NCBI RefSeq assembly: GCF_003933735.1
Contig: NZ_RSED01000007.1
Location: 232,487-296,486, forward strand
DNA: 64,000 nt
Reading direction: 5' to 3'
DNA from: Aquabacterium soli
Lineage (GTDB): Bacteria > Pseudomonadota > Gammaproteobacteria > Burkholderiales > Burkholderiaceae_C
Shown: in pieces, positions 30,150-39,159 of the stretch
Layout: each line of letters begins with the position of its first letter
Position numbering within the stretch: position 1 is the first letter of the stretch
Position numbers and translations under genes: made by a program
The notes under the pieces: model-generated
What the model saw: the letters and a program-made list of their open reading frames with translations, nothing else
What the model was told of the DNA's origin: nothing
Databases searched by the model: none

Positions 30150-30372
30150 ATTAATTTGGTGCATTTGTCTGCTGCGGCAGCGCTGCAAGGGTGTTTGCAC
30201 TGTAGTGGTGCTGGTTGGTGTTGGGCGGTGCGCCAGCAGATGGTCCATCCTGGGGCTTGAGGTGAGGTCGCCCATCACCCTTCAGGGGGGCATGGCGTCC
30301 GGTTTTCCTCCACACAATGGGCGATCAGGCGTGAGCGTCGCTCGCAGCCCATCACAACATCAGGAAGACGAC

Positions 30373-31947
30373 ATGACCTTGGCAGTGGTCCGCAGCCGCG
30401 CGCTCGATGGCCTGAACGCGCCCGAAGTGACGGTGGAGGTGCACCTGGCCAATGGCCTGCCTTGTTTCACCCTGGTGGGCTTGGCAGACACCGAGGTCAA
30501 GGAGGCGCGCGAACGGGTACGTGCGGCTCTGAGCAACAGTGGCCTTGAGTTCCCGCACAACAAGCGCATCACGATCAATCTGGCGCCTGCCGATTTGCCC
30601 AAGGAATCCGGGCGCTTCGATTTGCCCATGGCCGTGGGCATCCTGGCGGCGCTGGGGCATGTGGATGCGCGCCAGCTTGAGGCGATGGAGTTCGCCGGCG
30701 AATTGTCGCTGGGCGGCGAGTTGCGGCCCGTGCGCGGCGCCCTGGCCATGGCACTGGCGCTGCGGCGCCAGGCCTCGGGCGATTCGTCTGGGCGTGATAC
30801 CCGCCCAGCGCCGCCCGCTCGCAGCCTGGTGCTGCCCACCGACAGCGCCAGGCAGGCCGCACGGGTGGAGGGTGTGACCTTGCTGGAGGCGCAGCACCTG
30901 TCGCAGGTGGTGGCCGCGCTGCGGCCGCACCGCGATGGTGAGCCGCCGCCCGAACCACTGCGCGTGGCCCGCCCGGACGGCATGGTGGAAGAGTCCTTGT
31001 CCGCCGCCTTCGGCGATCTGCAGGACGTGAAGGGGCAGGGCGCGGCCAAGCGAGCGCTGGAAGTGGCGGCCGCCGGCGCGCACAGCCTGCTGATGGTCGG
31101 CCCGCCGGGCACGGGCAAGTCCATGCTGGCACGGCGCCTGGCCTCGGTGCTGCCGATGCTCACGCAGGATGAAGCACTGGAGGCCGCGGCCGTGCAGAGC
31201 CTGGCGGGCAGCTTCCGGCCGGAGGCCTGGCGCCACAGGCCCTGGCGTGCGCCGCACCATTCAGCGTCGTCGGTGGCATTGGTGGGTGGGGGCTCGCCGC
31301 CCAGGCCGGGTGAGATCTCCCTGGCCCACCGTGGCCTGCTCTTCCTCGATGAACTGCCCGAGTACGCCCGCGGGGCGCTCGAGGCCTTGCGCGAGCCGCT
31401 GGAAACCGGCCACATCACCATCTCCCGGGCGGCGCGGCGCCATGATTTCCCGGCCTGCTTCCAACTGGTGGCGGCCATGAACCCGTGTCCGTGCGGCCAC
31501 CTGGGCAATCCGCTCAAGACCTGCCGTTGCACGCCCGAGCAGGTGCTGCGCTACCAGTCCCGCCTGAGTGGCCCCTTGCTCGACCGCATCGATGTGCAGG
31601 TGGAGGTGCCGGCCGTGAGCCCGGAGGTGCTGTCCGGCGCGCCCGATGGCGAGCCCAGCGCGGTGGTGGCCGAGCGCGTGCTGCGCGCCCAGACAAGGCA
31701 GCGTGCCAGGCAGGGTTGCCTGAACGCCGCACTGGACGGCAGCGGCCTGGACCGGCATGCCGCGCTGGAGCCGGCGGCCCAGCAGTTCCTCAAGGCGGCC
31801 AGCGCCCGGCTGGGATGGTCTGGACGGGGCTTTCACCGCGTGCTGCGGCTGGCACGCACCATCGCGGACCTGGCCGAGGTGGACACGGTGTCGGCCGCGC
31901 ACGTGGCCGAGGCGATCCAGTACCGGCGGGCCTTGCCGGGCGCTTGA
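30373..31947 (+). CDS. comM: ComM/YifB-family Mg-chelatase-like AAA+ helicase
   Basis: A 524-residue protein. The N-terminal ChlI-like domain (1-170) includes FTLVGLADTEVKEARERV and INLAPADLPKESGRFDLP. The AAA+ core has Walker A MVGPPGTGKSMLARRL near 235-250 and Walker B GLLFLDELPEY. The C-terminal domain carries a Cys-rich AMNPCPCGHLGNPLKTCRC. ComM is a hexameric branch-migration helicase used during natural transformation; orthologues are also common in species not known to be competent. ATG 30373 has AGGA 8 nt upstream. It stands alone, divergent from glnK. Confidence 0.92.
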   Translation: MTLAVVRSRALDGLNAPEVTVEVHLANGLPCFTLVGLADTEVKEARERVRAALSNSGLEFPHNKRITINLAPADLPKESGRFDLPMAVGILAALGHVDARQLEAMEFAGELSLGGELRPVRGALAMALALRRQASGDSSGRDTRPAPPARSLVLPTDSARQAARVEGVTLLEAQHLSQVVAALRPHRDGEPPPEPLRVARPDGMVEESLSAAFGDLQDVKGQGAAKRALEVAAAGAHSLLMVGPPGTGKSMLARRLASVLPMLTQDEALEAAAVQSLAGSFRPEAWRHRPWRAPHHSASSVALVGGGSPPRPGEISLAHRGLLFLDELPEYARGALEALREPLETGHITISRAARRHDFPACFQLVAAMNPCPCGHLGNPLKTCRCTPEQVLRYQSRLSGPLLDRIDVQVEVPAVSPEVLSGAPDGEPSAVVAERVLRAQTRQRARQGCLNAALDGSGLDRHAALEPAAQQFLKAASARLGWSGRGFHRVLRLARTIADLAEVDTVSAAHVAEAIQYRRALPGA

Positions 31948-32075
31948 GGCCGCCGCGGCGTCTCCCACGTTCTAGGTGGTGCACGGGCAGGGCTGCCGTG
32001 CCACATTGTGAAGTTCAAGGGTGGCCCTGGCGTCGCTTCGAGAACCATACACAACCATGCAACAGGGGGCTCCCC

Positions 32076-33332
32076 ATGTGGATGTCACGTTTGGCGGCAT
32101 TGGCGGCCGTGCTCAGCCTGCAGGGCTGCGCTTACTTCACCACCTACAAATCCGATCTGGGTTCACCAACGACGGGCGTCTCTGTCGACATCAAGCAGCG
32201 CATGCTGTTGATGAACACCAAGATCGGCGATGCAGACGGCAAGGAGTGGAAGCGCATCTGCGTGGAGCCGAGCCCCGATGCACTGGCGTCTCTCGGCGCG
32301 AGCCTGGGCGCAAGCCATTCGACCCCGGTGGGGTCGAGCTCCCAGTTGTCGGCCGCCATCAATGAGAGCGCGGCCTATGTCGGCCTGAGGACGCAGTCCA
32401 TCCAGTTGATGCGTGACGCCATGTACCGGGCCTGCGAAGCCTACATGAGCGGCGCCATCGGCAACGACGATTACCTGTTCCTGCAGCGGCGCTTCCAGGC
32501 CCAGGTGGTGGGCCTGCTGGCCATCGAGCAACTGACAGGCGCCATCGCCTCGCAACCGATCTCCGTGCACACCAATGCCTCGGCCTTGACCGGCGGCGGT
32601 GCGAATGCAGAGGCGGACCGTCTGGTGGAAGCTCAGAAGAATCTGGCGCAGCAGCAGGCGCGGCTCGATGAGCTCAAGGCAGTCCATGACGAGGCCCAGG
32701 CCAGCTTCCATGCCTTGGACCAGCAATCCGCGCCGCTCAAGGGCAAGGAAGAGTCCGCCCTGAGCGAGGCCGAGAAGAAGGCCCTGGCCGACACCAAGCT
32801 GGCACAGGATGAACTGAAGAAGGCCCACCGGGACGTCAACCTGCAGGCGCATCTTGTGGAGGTCTACCAGGAGGCGGTAGAGATCGCCGAGTCCGATTTC
32901 AAGGCGGCCAAGGGCCGAACCGCGGCGTCGACCTCCGGGTACTCCACGGCCCCCATGCGGATCGCGTCCAGGCCGGTGTCCGATCGTGCGGTCGAGAAGG
33001 TGGCCGATGCGGTGACCAACATTGTGAAGACGGTGTTCTCCGGCGCATTCAATGACGAAGGCGGGCGCTGCCTTCGCAAGCTCTATGCAAGCACGTCCGA
33101 CGTGGAGTGGTCGAGGCTGACTCCGGTGTGCTTTTCCGTGGCCGTGCAGGATTACAAGGCCGCCGTGATCGAGGCCAAGGAAGACGTCAAGCGCAAGACG
33201 GGTGCCTCCGAGGTCGATGATGCGGCAGTGCAGAATGACCCCCGGGTGCAATCGACCCGGGCTGTGCGGGACGCATTGCAGTCGATCGTTCCCAAGGGGG
33301 CGGCTGTTCCGGGCAGCAGCACCCCACCGTAG
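32076..33332 (+). CDS. coiled-coil lipoprotein of unknown function
   Basis: A 418-residue lipoprotein. The signal peptide ends in LQGC with the lipidated Cys18. The mature protein has an N-terminal globular part (about 20-170), then a charged heptad-rich coiled coil (about 180-290: QKNLAQQQARLDELKAVHDE onward), and a C-terminal part with no motif I know. It has an in-frame ATG two codons later; the AGGGGG at about 8 nt suits ATG 32076. It is followed 23 bp later by a small acidic protein on the same strand. I do not recognise the family. A periplasm-facing lipoprotein of structural or secretion-related role would fit, but this is a guess. Confidence 0.75.
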   Translation: MWMSRLAALAAVLSLQGCAYFTTYKSDLGSPTTGVSVDIKQRMLLMNTKIGDADGKEWKRICVEPSPDALASLGASLGASHSTPVGSSSQLSAAINESAAYVGLRTQSIQLMRDAMYRACEAYMSGAIGNDDYLFLQRRFQAQVVGLLAIEQLTGAIASQPISVHTNASALTGGGANAEADRLVEAQKNLAQQQARLDELKAVHDEAQASFHALDQQSAPLKGKEESALSEAEKKALADTKLAQDELKKAHRDVNLQAHLVEVYQEAVEIAESDFKAAKGRTAASTSGYSTAPMRIASRPVSDRAVEKVADAVTNIVKTVFSGAFNDEGGRCLRKLYASTSDVEWSRLTPVCFSVAVQDYKAAVIEAKEDVKRKTGASEVDDAAVQNDPRVQSTRAVRDALQSIVPKGAAVPGSSTPP

Positions 33333-33355
33333 TCGACCCCTGTCAGCGCTTTCAC

Positions 33356-33676
33356 ATGGACCACCTGCATTACCTCACTGTCGACCTCAGCGATGACACC
33401 GATGGCGTCGGCACCATCGAGGCCTCGGCCTCCACGGCGCCCGAGCAGGGCGATGCCGTGGATGCAGAGATCCAGCAGGTGCTGGGCTGGGCGTCGCGGC
33501 GCTTTCCTGGTGACCACGGCCCGCTGGACGAAGGCCATGCCTGGGACCACGACCTGCAGGTGACGCAGGAGCGCACTGGCGACCGTTTGTGGCGCACCGT
33601 GACGCTCACGATCAGTGCCTCCCCCGCGTTCATGGAGGCGTTCGCCGCGCACTTTGCCGAGGCGCTGGACGGCTGA
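33356..33676 (+). CDS. small acidic hypothetical protein
   Basis: A 106-residue soluble acidic protein (MDHLHYLTVDLSDDTDGVGT at the start) with a predicted alpha/beta pattern and no signal peptide, span or Cys. It follows the lipoprotein gene by 23 bp and is convergent with dnaE2, 14 bp away. Codon use fits its neighbours, which supports it being real, but the ribosome-binding site is weak and I recognise no family. Confidence 0.6.
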   Translation: MDHLHYLTVDLSDDTDGVGTIEASASTAPEQGDAVDAEIQQVLGWASRRFPGDHGPLDEGHAWDHDLQVTQERTGDRLWRTVTLTISASPAFMEAFAAHFAEALDG

Positions 33677-33690
33677 CCGCTCCACGGCGG

Positions 33691-36600
33691 TCAATGGAAA
33701 TTGCGGCTGTGGATGCTCAAGCCCTGCAGCAGCGGCGTGAGGTTCTCCAGGTGATGGGCCACCAGGTTGCACACGCCATCCACGTTCTGCCATGTGCCGT
33801 GCACCGCCAGCAGCTGTGATTGCAGCAGCGCGGCGCGGCACTGGTCGCGCACGCTGCTCCACACCACCACATTGACACTGCCGGTCTCGTCTTCGATCGA
33901 CACGAAGATGGTGCCCTTGGCGGTTTCCGGTTGCTGGCGCATGGTGACCAGGCCGCAGGCGCGTGCGGGTTTGCCGTTGTCCAGGCTCTGCAATGCGGCG
34001 GCGCTGTGCAGCCGGCGGCGTGTGAGCTCGTCGCGCAGCAGGGCCAGGGGGTGGCGGCGCAGCGTCAGGCCCGTGGCGGCGTAATCGATGGTGATCTCAT
34101 CGGCTTCGGGCGCGGCGGGCAGCAGCAGGATCTGTTCGTGCACAGGCGCCTCGCGCAGCAGGGGCGGGGCCTTGTGCCGGGCCGCGGCCTCCCACACCTG
34201 CTGGCGCCGGTGGCCGGCGAGGCTCTGCAGGGCATCGGCGGCGGCCAGGTGGCGCAGGTCTGATTGGTCGAGCTGGGCGCGGCGGGCCAGGTCGTCCACG
34301 TTGGCGAAGGGCTGCTGGTGGCGTGCGTCGACGATGCGCTGTGCCGCGGCCGATCCCAGGCCGGACACCAGGGCCAGGCCCAGGCGAACGCGCTGGGGAC
34401 GGTTGTCACGCAGCAGGTGCGAGAAGCTGCCTTTGTCGATGGCTTCGAGCGTGGCGCCGATCTCGCTGTGCGTCACGTCGATGGGGTGCACCTCCACGCC
34501 ATGGCGCTGCGCATCGCGCACCAGTTGGCGTGGCGAGTAAAAGCCCATGGGCTGGGCGTTGAGCAGGCCTGCCAGAAAAGCGGCGGGCTCATGGCACTTG
34601 AGCCACGAGCTGATGTAGGCCAGCTTGGCGAAGCCCACGGCGTGCGATTCGGGGAAGCCGTATTCGCCGAAGCCCTTGATCATTTCGAAGATGTTTTCTG
34701 CGAATGGGCGATCGCCGGTACTCACGACCAGGCCTTCGATGACGCGGTCCCTGAAGGGTTCCAGGCCACCTTTGCGCTTCCAAGCCGCCATGGCGCGCCG
34801 CAACTGATCGGCCTGGCCTGGCGTGAAGCCCGCGCCATCGATCACGATCTGCATCACCTGCTCCTGAAAGATCGGGACGCCGAGCGTGCGGTCCAAGGCC
34901 TTGTGCAGCAGCTTGGGGTAGGGCGCGGGCTTCTTTTCTTTTCGCGCCTTGAGGTAAGGGTGCACCATGCCCCCCTGGATGGGCCCGGGCCGCACGATGG
35001 CCACCTGCACCACCAGGTCGTAGAACCTTGCTGGCCTCAGGCGCGGCAGCATGCTCATCTGCGCACGGCTTTCGATCTGGAATACGCCGATGGTGTCGGC
35101 CTGCTGGATCATCTGGTAGGTCTCTGGATCTTCTTTGGGGATGTCCTGCATCGCCCAGGTCCGGCCCGTTCGCTGGCTGATGAAGGCCAGTGAGTGCTTG
35201 ATGGCGCTGAGCATGCCCAGGGCCAGCACATCCACCTTGAGCAGGCCCAGTGCTTCCAGATCATCCTTGTCCCACTGGATGACGGTGCGGTCCTTCATGG
35301 CAGCGTTTTCCACGGGCACCAGCCGTCCCAGCGAATCGGCGGCGATGACGAAGCCACCCACGTGCTGGCTCAGGTGGCGCGGTGTGCCCACCAACTGCTG
35401 CGTGAGTGCCAGCCATTGCTGGAAGGCAGGTGTGTCCGGGTCGATGCCCATCTCGAGCAGCCGCAGGTCCAGGGCCTCGCGGCTTTCCCACCATTGGTGG
35501 CTCTTGGCCAGCGCATCGATCGTTCCGGGATCGAAGCCCAAGGCCTTGCCGACATCGCGCACGGCGCTGCGGGTGCGGTAGCTGATGACGGTGGCGGCCA
35601 GCGCCGTGCGATGGCGGCCGTACTTCCCGTAGAGGTACTGGATGACCTCTTCGCGGCGCTGGTGTTCGAAGTCGACGTCGATGTCGGGCGGCTCATTGCG
35701 CTCCTTGGAGAGGAAGCGTTCGAACAGCAGGCTTGATTCGCTGGGGTCGACCTCGGTGACGCCCAGCATGTAGCAGACCGCCGAGTTCGCGGCCGATCCG
35801 CGCCCTTGGCACAGGATCCCTTCGTTTCGGGCATGGCGCACGATGTCTTCAACCGTGAGGAAGAACTTCTCGTAATCCAGCTGCTGTATCAGCCGGAGCT
35901 CCTTGATGATCTGGCGCAGCACGCGGTAGGGCGGCGGAGGTCTTTGGTCGTAACGCCGGCGAAGGCCAGCCGATGTCAGCCGGCGCAGGTGGCTGGTCGG
36001 TGTCTCTCCGGCAGGCACCAACTCCTGCGGGTAGTCGTAGCTCAGCTGGCCCAGGTTGAACTTGCACTGGCTGGCCACCTCCAGCGTGGCGGCCAGCAAA
36101 TCAGGCGGGTAGTGCCTGGCCACGCGCATGCGCGAACGCAGATGCCGCTCGGCATTGGGCTGCAACTCGAAGCCGCATTCGGCCACGGGCTTGCCCACCC
36201 GCACGGCGGCCATCACATCCTGCAGGGGCTTGCGTGAGCGCACATGGAAGTGCACGTCGCCTGCAGCCACCAGTGGCACGCCGCTGGCCTCACTGGTATC
36301 GCGCAATTGCGCCAGCCATTCGGTGTCGTCCCAGGCGCTGAGCAGTTCTACGGCGATCCAAACCTTGTCCTTGAACAGGCTGGCAGCCCACTGGGCCAGG
36401 CGGTGCAACGCTGACGTGGTGCAGGGCCGAGGAGGCACCACCAGCATCACGCATTCCGTCAGGGCATCGGCCGTGATCTGGTCGATGTCCAGGCGGTATT
36501 GACCCTTGGGGCTGTTGCGGCGCAGCCGGGTGATGAACTCGCTCAGGTGCCCGTAGCCATCGCGGTTGCACGCCAGCACCACCAGCTTGAACGGCAGGCC

Positions 36601-36888
36601 TTGCGGGTCATCAACGGCAGGTTGCACGGTGAACTCGCTGCCGATCAGCAACTGCAGCGTGGGCACGATGCGGTCGTTCACCACCGCTTGCCGAACGATG
36701 TCTTTCAACGCTGCATGCGCCCGCACCACCCCTGCCAGCGAACACTCATCGGTGATGGCCAGTGCGCTGTAACCCAACTGGCAGGCGCGCTCCACCAGCT
36801 CGGCCGGGTGAGAGGCCCCGCGCTGGAAACTGAAGTGGCTCAGGCAGTGCAGTTCGGCATAGGCTGGCAGGCCCGCACGCGCGTTCAT
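33691..36888 (-). CDS. dnaE2: error-prone DNA polymerase DnaE2 (ImuC)
   Basis: A 1065-residue alpha-type polymerase. The N-terminal PHP domain starts AELHCLSHFSFQRGASHP. The polymerase core carries the catalytic aspartates in PPDIDVDFEHQRREEV near 400. Helix-hairpin-helix and OB-fold parts follow. It lacks the beta-clamp-binding C-terminal tail of replicative DnaE, as expected for DnaE2. With ImuA and ImuB it carries out damage-induced mutagenic bypass. ATG 36888 overlaps the imuB stop by 4 bp; the open frame further upstream overlaps imuB and is not used. Confidence 0.95.
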   Translation of the reverse strand: MNARAGLPAYAELHCLSHFSFQRGASHPAELVERACQLGYSALAITDECSLAGVVRAHAALKDIVRQAVVNDRIVPTLQLLIGSEFTVQPAVDDPQGLPFKLVVLACNRDGYGHLSEFITRLRRNSPKGQYRLDIDQITADALTECVMLVVPPRPCTTSALHRLAQWAASLFKDKVWIAVELLSAWDDTEWLAQLRDTSEASGVPLVAAGDVHFHVRSRKPLQDVMAAVRVGKPVAECGFELQPNAERHLRSRMRVARHYPPDLLAATLEVASQCKFNLGQLSYDYPQELVPAGETPTSHLRRLTSAGLRRRYDQRPPPPYRVLRQIIKELRLIQQLDYEKFFLTVEDIVRHARNEGILCQGRGSAANSAVCYMLGVTEVDPSESSLLFERFLSKERNEPPDIDVDFEHQRREEVIQYLYGKYGRHRTALAATVISYRTRSAVRDVGKALGFDPGTIDALAKSHQWWESREALDLRLLEMGIDPDTPAFQQWLALTQQLVGTPRHLSQHVGGFVIAADSLGRLVPVENAAMKDRTVIQWDKDDLEALGLLKVDVLALGMLSAIKHSLAFISQRTGRTWAMQDIPKEDPETYQMIQQADTIGVFQIESRAQMSMLPRLRPARFYDLVVQVAIVRPGPIQGGMVHPYLKARKEKKPAPYPKLLHKALDRTLGVPIFQEQVMQIVIDGAGFTPGQADQLRRAMAAWKRKGGLEPFRDRVIEGLVVSTGDRPFAENIFEMIKGFGEYGFPESHAVGFAKLAYISSWLKCHEPAAFLAGLLNAQPMGFYSPRQLVRDAQRHGVEVHPIDVTHSEIGATLEAIDKGSFSHLLRDNRPQRVRLGLALVSGLGSAAAQRIVDARHQQPFANVDDLARRAQLDQSDLRHLAAADALQSLAGHRRQQVWEAAARHKAPPLLREAPVHEQILLLPAAPEADEITIDYAATGLTLRRHPLALLRDELTRRRLHSAAALQSLDNGKPARACGLVTMRQQPETAKGTIFVSIEDETGSVNVVVWSSVRDQCRAALLQSQLLAVHGTWQNVDGVCNLVAHHLENLTPLLQGLSIHSRNFH

Positions 36889-38234
36889 CCGTACACCCCG
36901 TGCAGGTACCAGTGTGCCGTGGTGCTGTCTTCGGCCGCCATCGGCACGCGCTCCTTGTAGATCCACAGCAGGCCCGCCGCTGGCGAGTTGGCGATGAAGT
37001 AATCACGGGCCTGCGATCCGTCGGCATGGGCCTGGTCCCACCAGCCGCCTTCGATGCGTTGCGGCCCGGCCAGCAGGCTGAGGGGCCCGTGGTGCTGAGG
37101 CTGGTGGCCGCGCACGGTCAGGGCTTGTGGCGATTCGAGAATCCAGGCCGGCAGCGGCATGGCCTGGGGTGGTGGGGCCGATGGGCCGGTGCCGAGCGTG
37201 GAGGCGGGCTGTGTGCACGGCACCCAGGCCTGCATGTGCCCAGGCCGGTGGTCGGCCAGCGCGATGGGGCGCAGCACCCGCTCGGCGCCCAGGCGCACGC
37301 TGAGCTTTTCCAGCGTGTGGCGCAGCGCTTCGCCGCTGGGCAGGGCATCGGGCAGCAGCGACAGGGCCTGCCCGGGCAGGCGCTCGATCTCGCTGGCGTG
37401 CAGGCTCAACTCGCCCACCGGGGCTTTCAGCTTGACCAGGGCCAGGTGCTCGGCCAGCAGGCGGGCCAGGTGGTCCACCTGGCGCACGGGCTGGGCGGTG
37501 CGCACTTCCAGTTCCTCGCCCGGGCCGGCCTGGCGCGAAGCCATGTCGTGCCGCCAGCGCAGCACCACAGCCAGCACGCCGGCATGGCGCAGCGTCAGCC
37601 AGTCCTGCAGGCGCTGCAGCAGGTGGTCTGCGGCCTGCAGCACGGCCTGGGTGGAGTCCACGCGGAAAGGCAGTTCCAGCCGCTCATCGAAGACCTCCGG
37701 CAGTGTCAGCCAGGCCGGCACGGTGTCCGGGCGCAGGCCGTGGGCCTGGTCCAGCGCGTCCAGCAGTGGTGCGCCAAAGCGCCGGGCCAGGCCGCCGCGT
37801 GGCAGCCGGCGCAACTGGCCCAGCGTGTGGCAGCCCAGTTGGGACAAGGTTTCCAGGTGGGGCAGCGCGGCGCTCAAGGTGTGCACAGGCAAGGGCGACA
37901 AGCGCTCGGCCAGGGCGTCCATCGTGGCGGGGGCTTCATCGATGTCACCCTCTGCTTCATGGCGCAACAGGGCCAGGGCCGCCAGGCTGGTCGGCGCCAA
38001 CGCCAGGCGTTGGCATCCCGGTGCGGGCGCGCCGTCGAGCAGGCGCTGCCGCAAGGCCTCAGCGCCGCCGAACAGGCGCAGGCTGCCAGACACCTCGACC
38101 AGCACGGCCTCGTCCAGCAGCACCACGCGGGGGCTGAAGCGCAAGGCCCACCAGCCCAGCAGGCGCTGAGCCCAGGTCTGCGTTTCGGGCGTGCTGCCTT
38201 CAGGCGCCAGGGGGATCAGCGAGCACCAGAGCAT
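36885..38234 (-). CDS. imuB: ImuB, Y-family polymerase-like mutasome hub
   Basis: A 449-residue protein of the DinB/ImuB Y-family branch. Diagnostic pieces are VVLLDEAVLVEVSGSLRLFG near 35-55, LPRGGLARRFGAPLLDALDQ and a C-terminal LYGVYG-like end. The N-terminal acidic metal ligands of true Y-family polymerases are absent (MLWCSLIPLAP), so it is probably a non-catalytic adaptor linking DnaE2 to the clamp. It overlaps imuA by 35 bp and dnaE2 by 4 bp in one operon. Confidence 0.92.
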   Translation of the reverse strand: MLWCSLIPLAPEGSTPETQTWAQRLLGWWALRFSPRVVLLDEAVLVEVSGSLRLFGGAEALRQRLLDGAPAPGCQRLALAPTSLAALALLRHEAEGDIDEAPATMDALAERLSPLPVHTLSAALPHLETLSQLGCHTLGQLRRLPRGGLARRFGAPLLDALDQAHGLRPDTVPAWLTLPEVFDERLELPFRVDSTQAVLQAADHLLQRLQDWLTLRHAGVLAVVLRWRHDMASRQAGPGEELEVRTAQPVRQVDHLARLLAEHLALVKLKAPVGELSLHASEIERLPGQALSLLPDALPSGEALRHTLEKLSVRLGAERVLRPIALADHRPGHMQAWVPCTQPASTLGTGPSAPPPQAMPLPAWILESPQALTVRGHQPQHHGPLSLLAGPQRIEGGWWDQAHADGSQARDYFIANSPAAGLLWIYKERVPMAAEDSTTAHWYLHGVYG

Positions 38235-39033
38235 GGGGTGTCCTCACGTTGATCTCGTCCACGCGTGCGGCGTGGGCGGCCATGGCGACCGGGGCGGCTT
38301 GGGCCTCGGCCGGCTGGGGCACCTGGGGCAGGGCGGGGGTGGGCACGCGGTGCTGCCAATGCGCCAGGCCCGGCGGCCAGGCGTGCAGGGTCAGCGGGGC
38401 TGCATGCGCAGGGCCCTTGCGCTTGAGGATCTCCACGCGCAACTGGCCCGGCCCCTGCAGGTCGATGCGCAGCCGCAAGGGCGCGGCCGAGGCCTGTGCC
38501 GCCACCTGCACCGGCCGCACGATGAACACCGGCGCATCGCATTGCAGGGCCCAGGTCTGCAGGCGCCGGATCTGGGCGGCGGTGGCCTGGGGCAGCCAGC
38601 TCACCAGGCCCGCCAGCTCCCGGGCGGCGCCGGGCCCCTTGATCAATTGCTCGGTGGTCCACAGCCGTTCGTGGGCGGTGTCCACGGGCACCCAGACCAC
38701 CCGTGAGGCGGCCACGCCGGCTTGTTGCAGGCCCGGCAGATGGGGCGCGAGCGGAGGCCCCACGAAGACCAGGCTCTGGCCAGCGGCGCCTGCCAGGCCG
38801 GCCAGGCCAGGCCGCAGCAGCCGCCACTCGGCCAGCGGGGCGCCCAGGGCCGGCCGGGGTTGCAGCAATTCGGTGAGGGCATGGGTGGGCCAGCCTCCGC
38901 CGGGCAGTTCGCGGTCCAGTGCCGCAAAGCCCGTGGCGCACGCACGCTGCCGGCCAGGGCTGACCTGGCTGGCCGACCACAGCGCATCCTGGAGCGCCGG
39001 GGGCAGGGAAGAGAGTGCTTGCGCGGCGCCCAT
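38200..39033 (-). CDS. imuA: ImuA, RecA-like mutasome protein
   Basis: A 277-residue protein with a RecA/SulA-like fold. GFAALDRELPGGGWPTHALT marks the family; the Walker A loop is degenerate, so ATP hydrolysis is doubtful. It is the first gene of imuA–imuB–dnaE2. A perfect LexA-type box lies 10 bp before ATG 39033, and a TATACT -10 overlaps that box, which predicts SOS induction of the whole operon. The C-terminal 35 bp overlap imuB. Confidence 0.9.
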   Translation of the reverse strand: MGAAQALSSLPPALQDALWSASQVSPGRQRACATGFAALDRELPGGGWPTHALTELLQPRPALGAPLAEWRLLRPGLAGLAGAAGQSLVFVGPPLAPHLPGLQQAGVAASRVVWVPVDTAHERLWTTEQLIKGPGAARELAGLVSWLPQATAAQIRRLQTWALQCDAPVFIVRPVQVAAQASAAPLRLRIDLQGPGQLRVEILKRKGPAHAAPLTLHAWPPGLAHWQHRVPTPALPQVPQPAEAQAAPVAMAAHAARVDEINVRTPHALVLADPPGA

Positions 39034-39043
39034 GATCAAAATA

Positions 39044-39059
39044 CTGTGATTGCATACAG
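39044..39059. promoter_or_regulatory. LexA box of imuA–imuB–dnaE2
   Basis: CTGTGATTGCATACAG fits the CTGT-N8-ACAG SOS box exactly. Read toward imuA, a TATACT -10 (39058-39063) abuts it, so bound LexA would cover the promoter and start site. Confidence 0.85.
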
Positions 39060-39124
39060 TATATGGCGTGTGCCTGCCGCGGCGCCGTTCAGCCCTTCGC
39101 CTGGCTGGGAGAAGTGCCGACAAG

Positions 39125-39153
39125 TTGACGTCTTCAATTAGAAGATTTATTCT
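39125..39153 (+). promoter_or_regulatory. sigma-70 promoter of the TetR-family gene
   Basis: TTGACG (39125-39130), a 17-bp spacer, then TATTCT (39148-39153). Transcription would begin about at A39160, the first base of the start codon, so the mRNA is probably leaderless. No Shine–Dalgarno is present. Confidence 0.6.
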
Positions 39154-39158
39154 AATTG
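39135..39158. promoter_or_regulatory. 24-bp perfect palindrome, likely TetR operator
   Basis: CAATTAGAA, six bases, TTCTAATTG: 9-bp perfect arms ending one base before the regulator's ATG. It covers the predicted -10 of that gene, which is the expected position for negative autoregulation. Confidence 0.75.
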
Positions 39159-39159
39159 G

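Noticed and set aside
31485..32075. Upstream extension of the lipoprotein frame into comM
   Set aside because: This part is out of frame with comM and repeats no lipoprotein feature. The lipobox sits 18 residues after ATG 32076, which sets the start.
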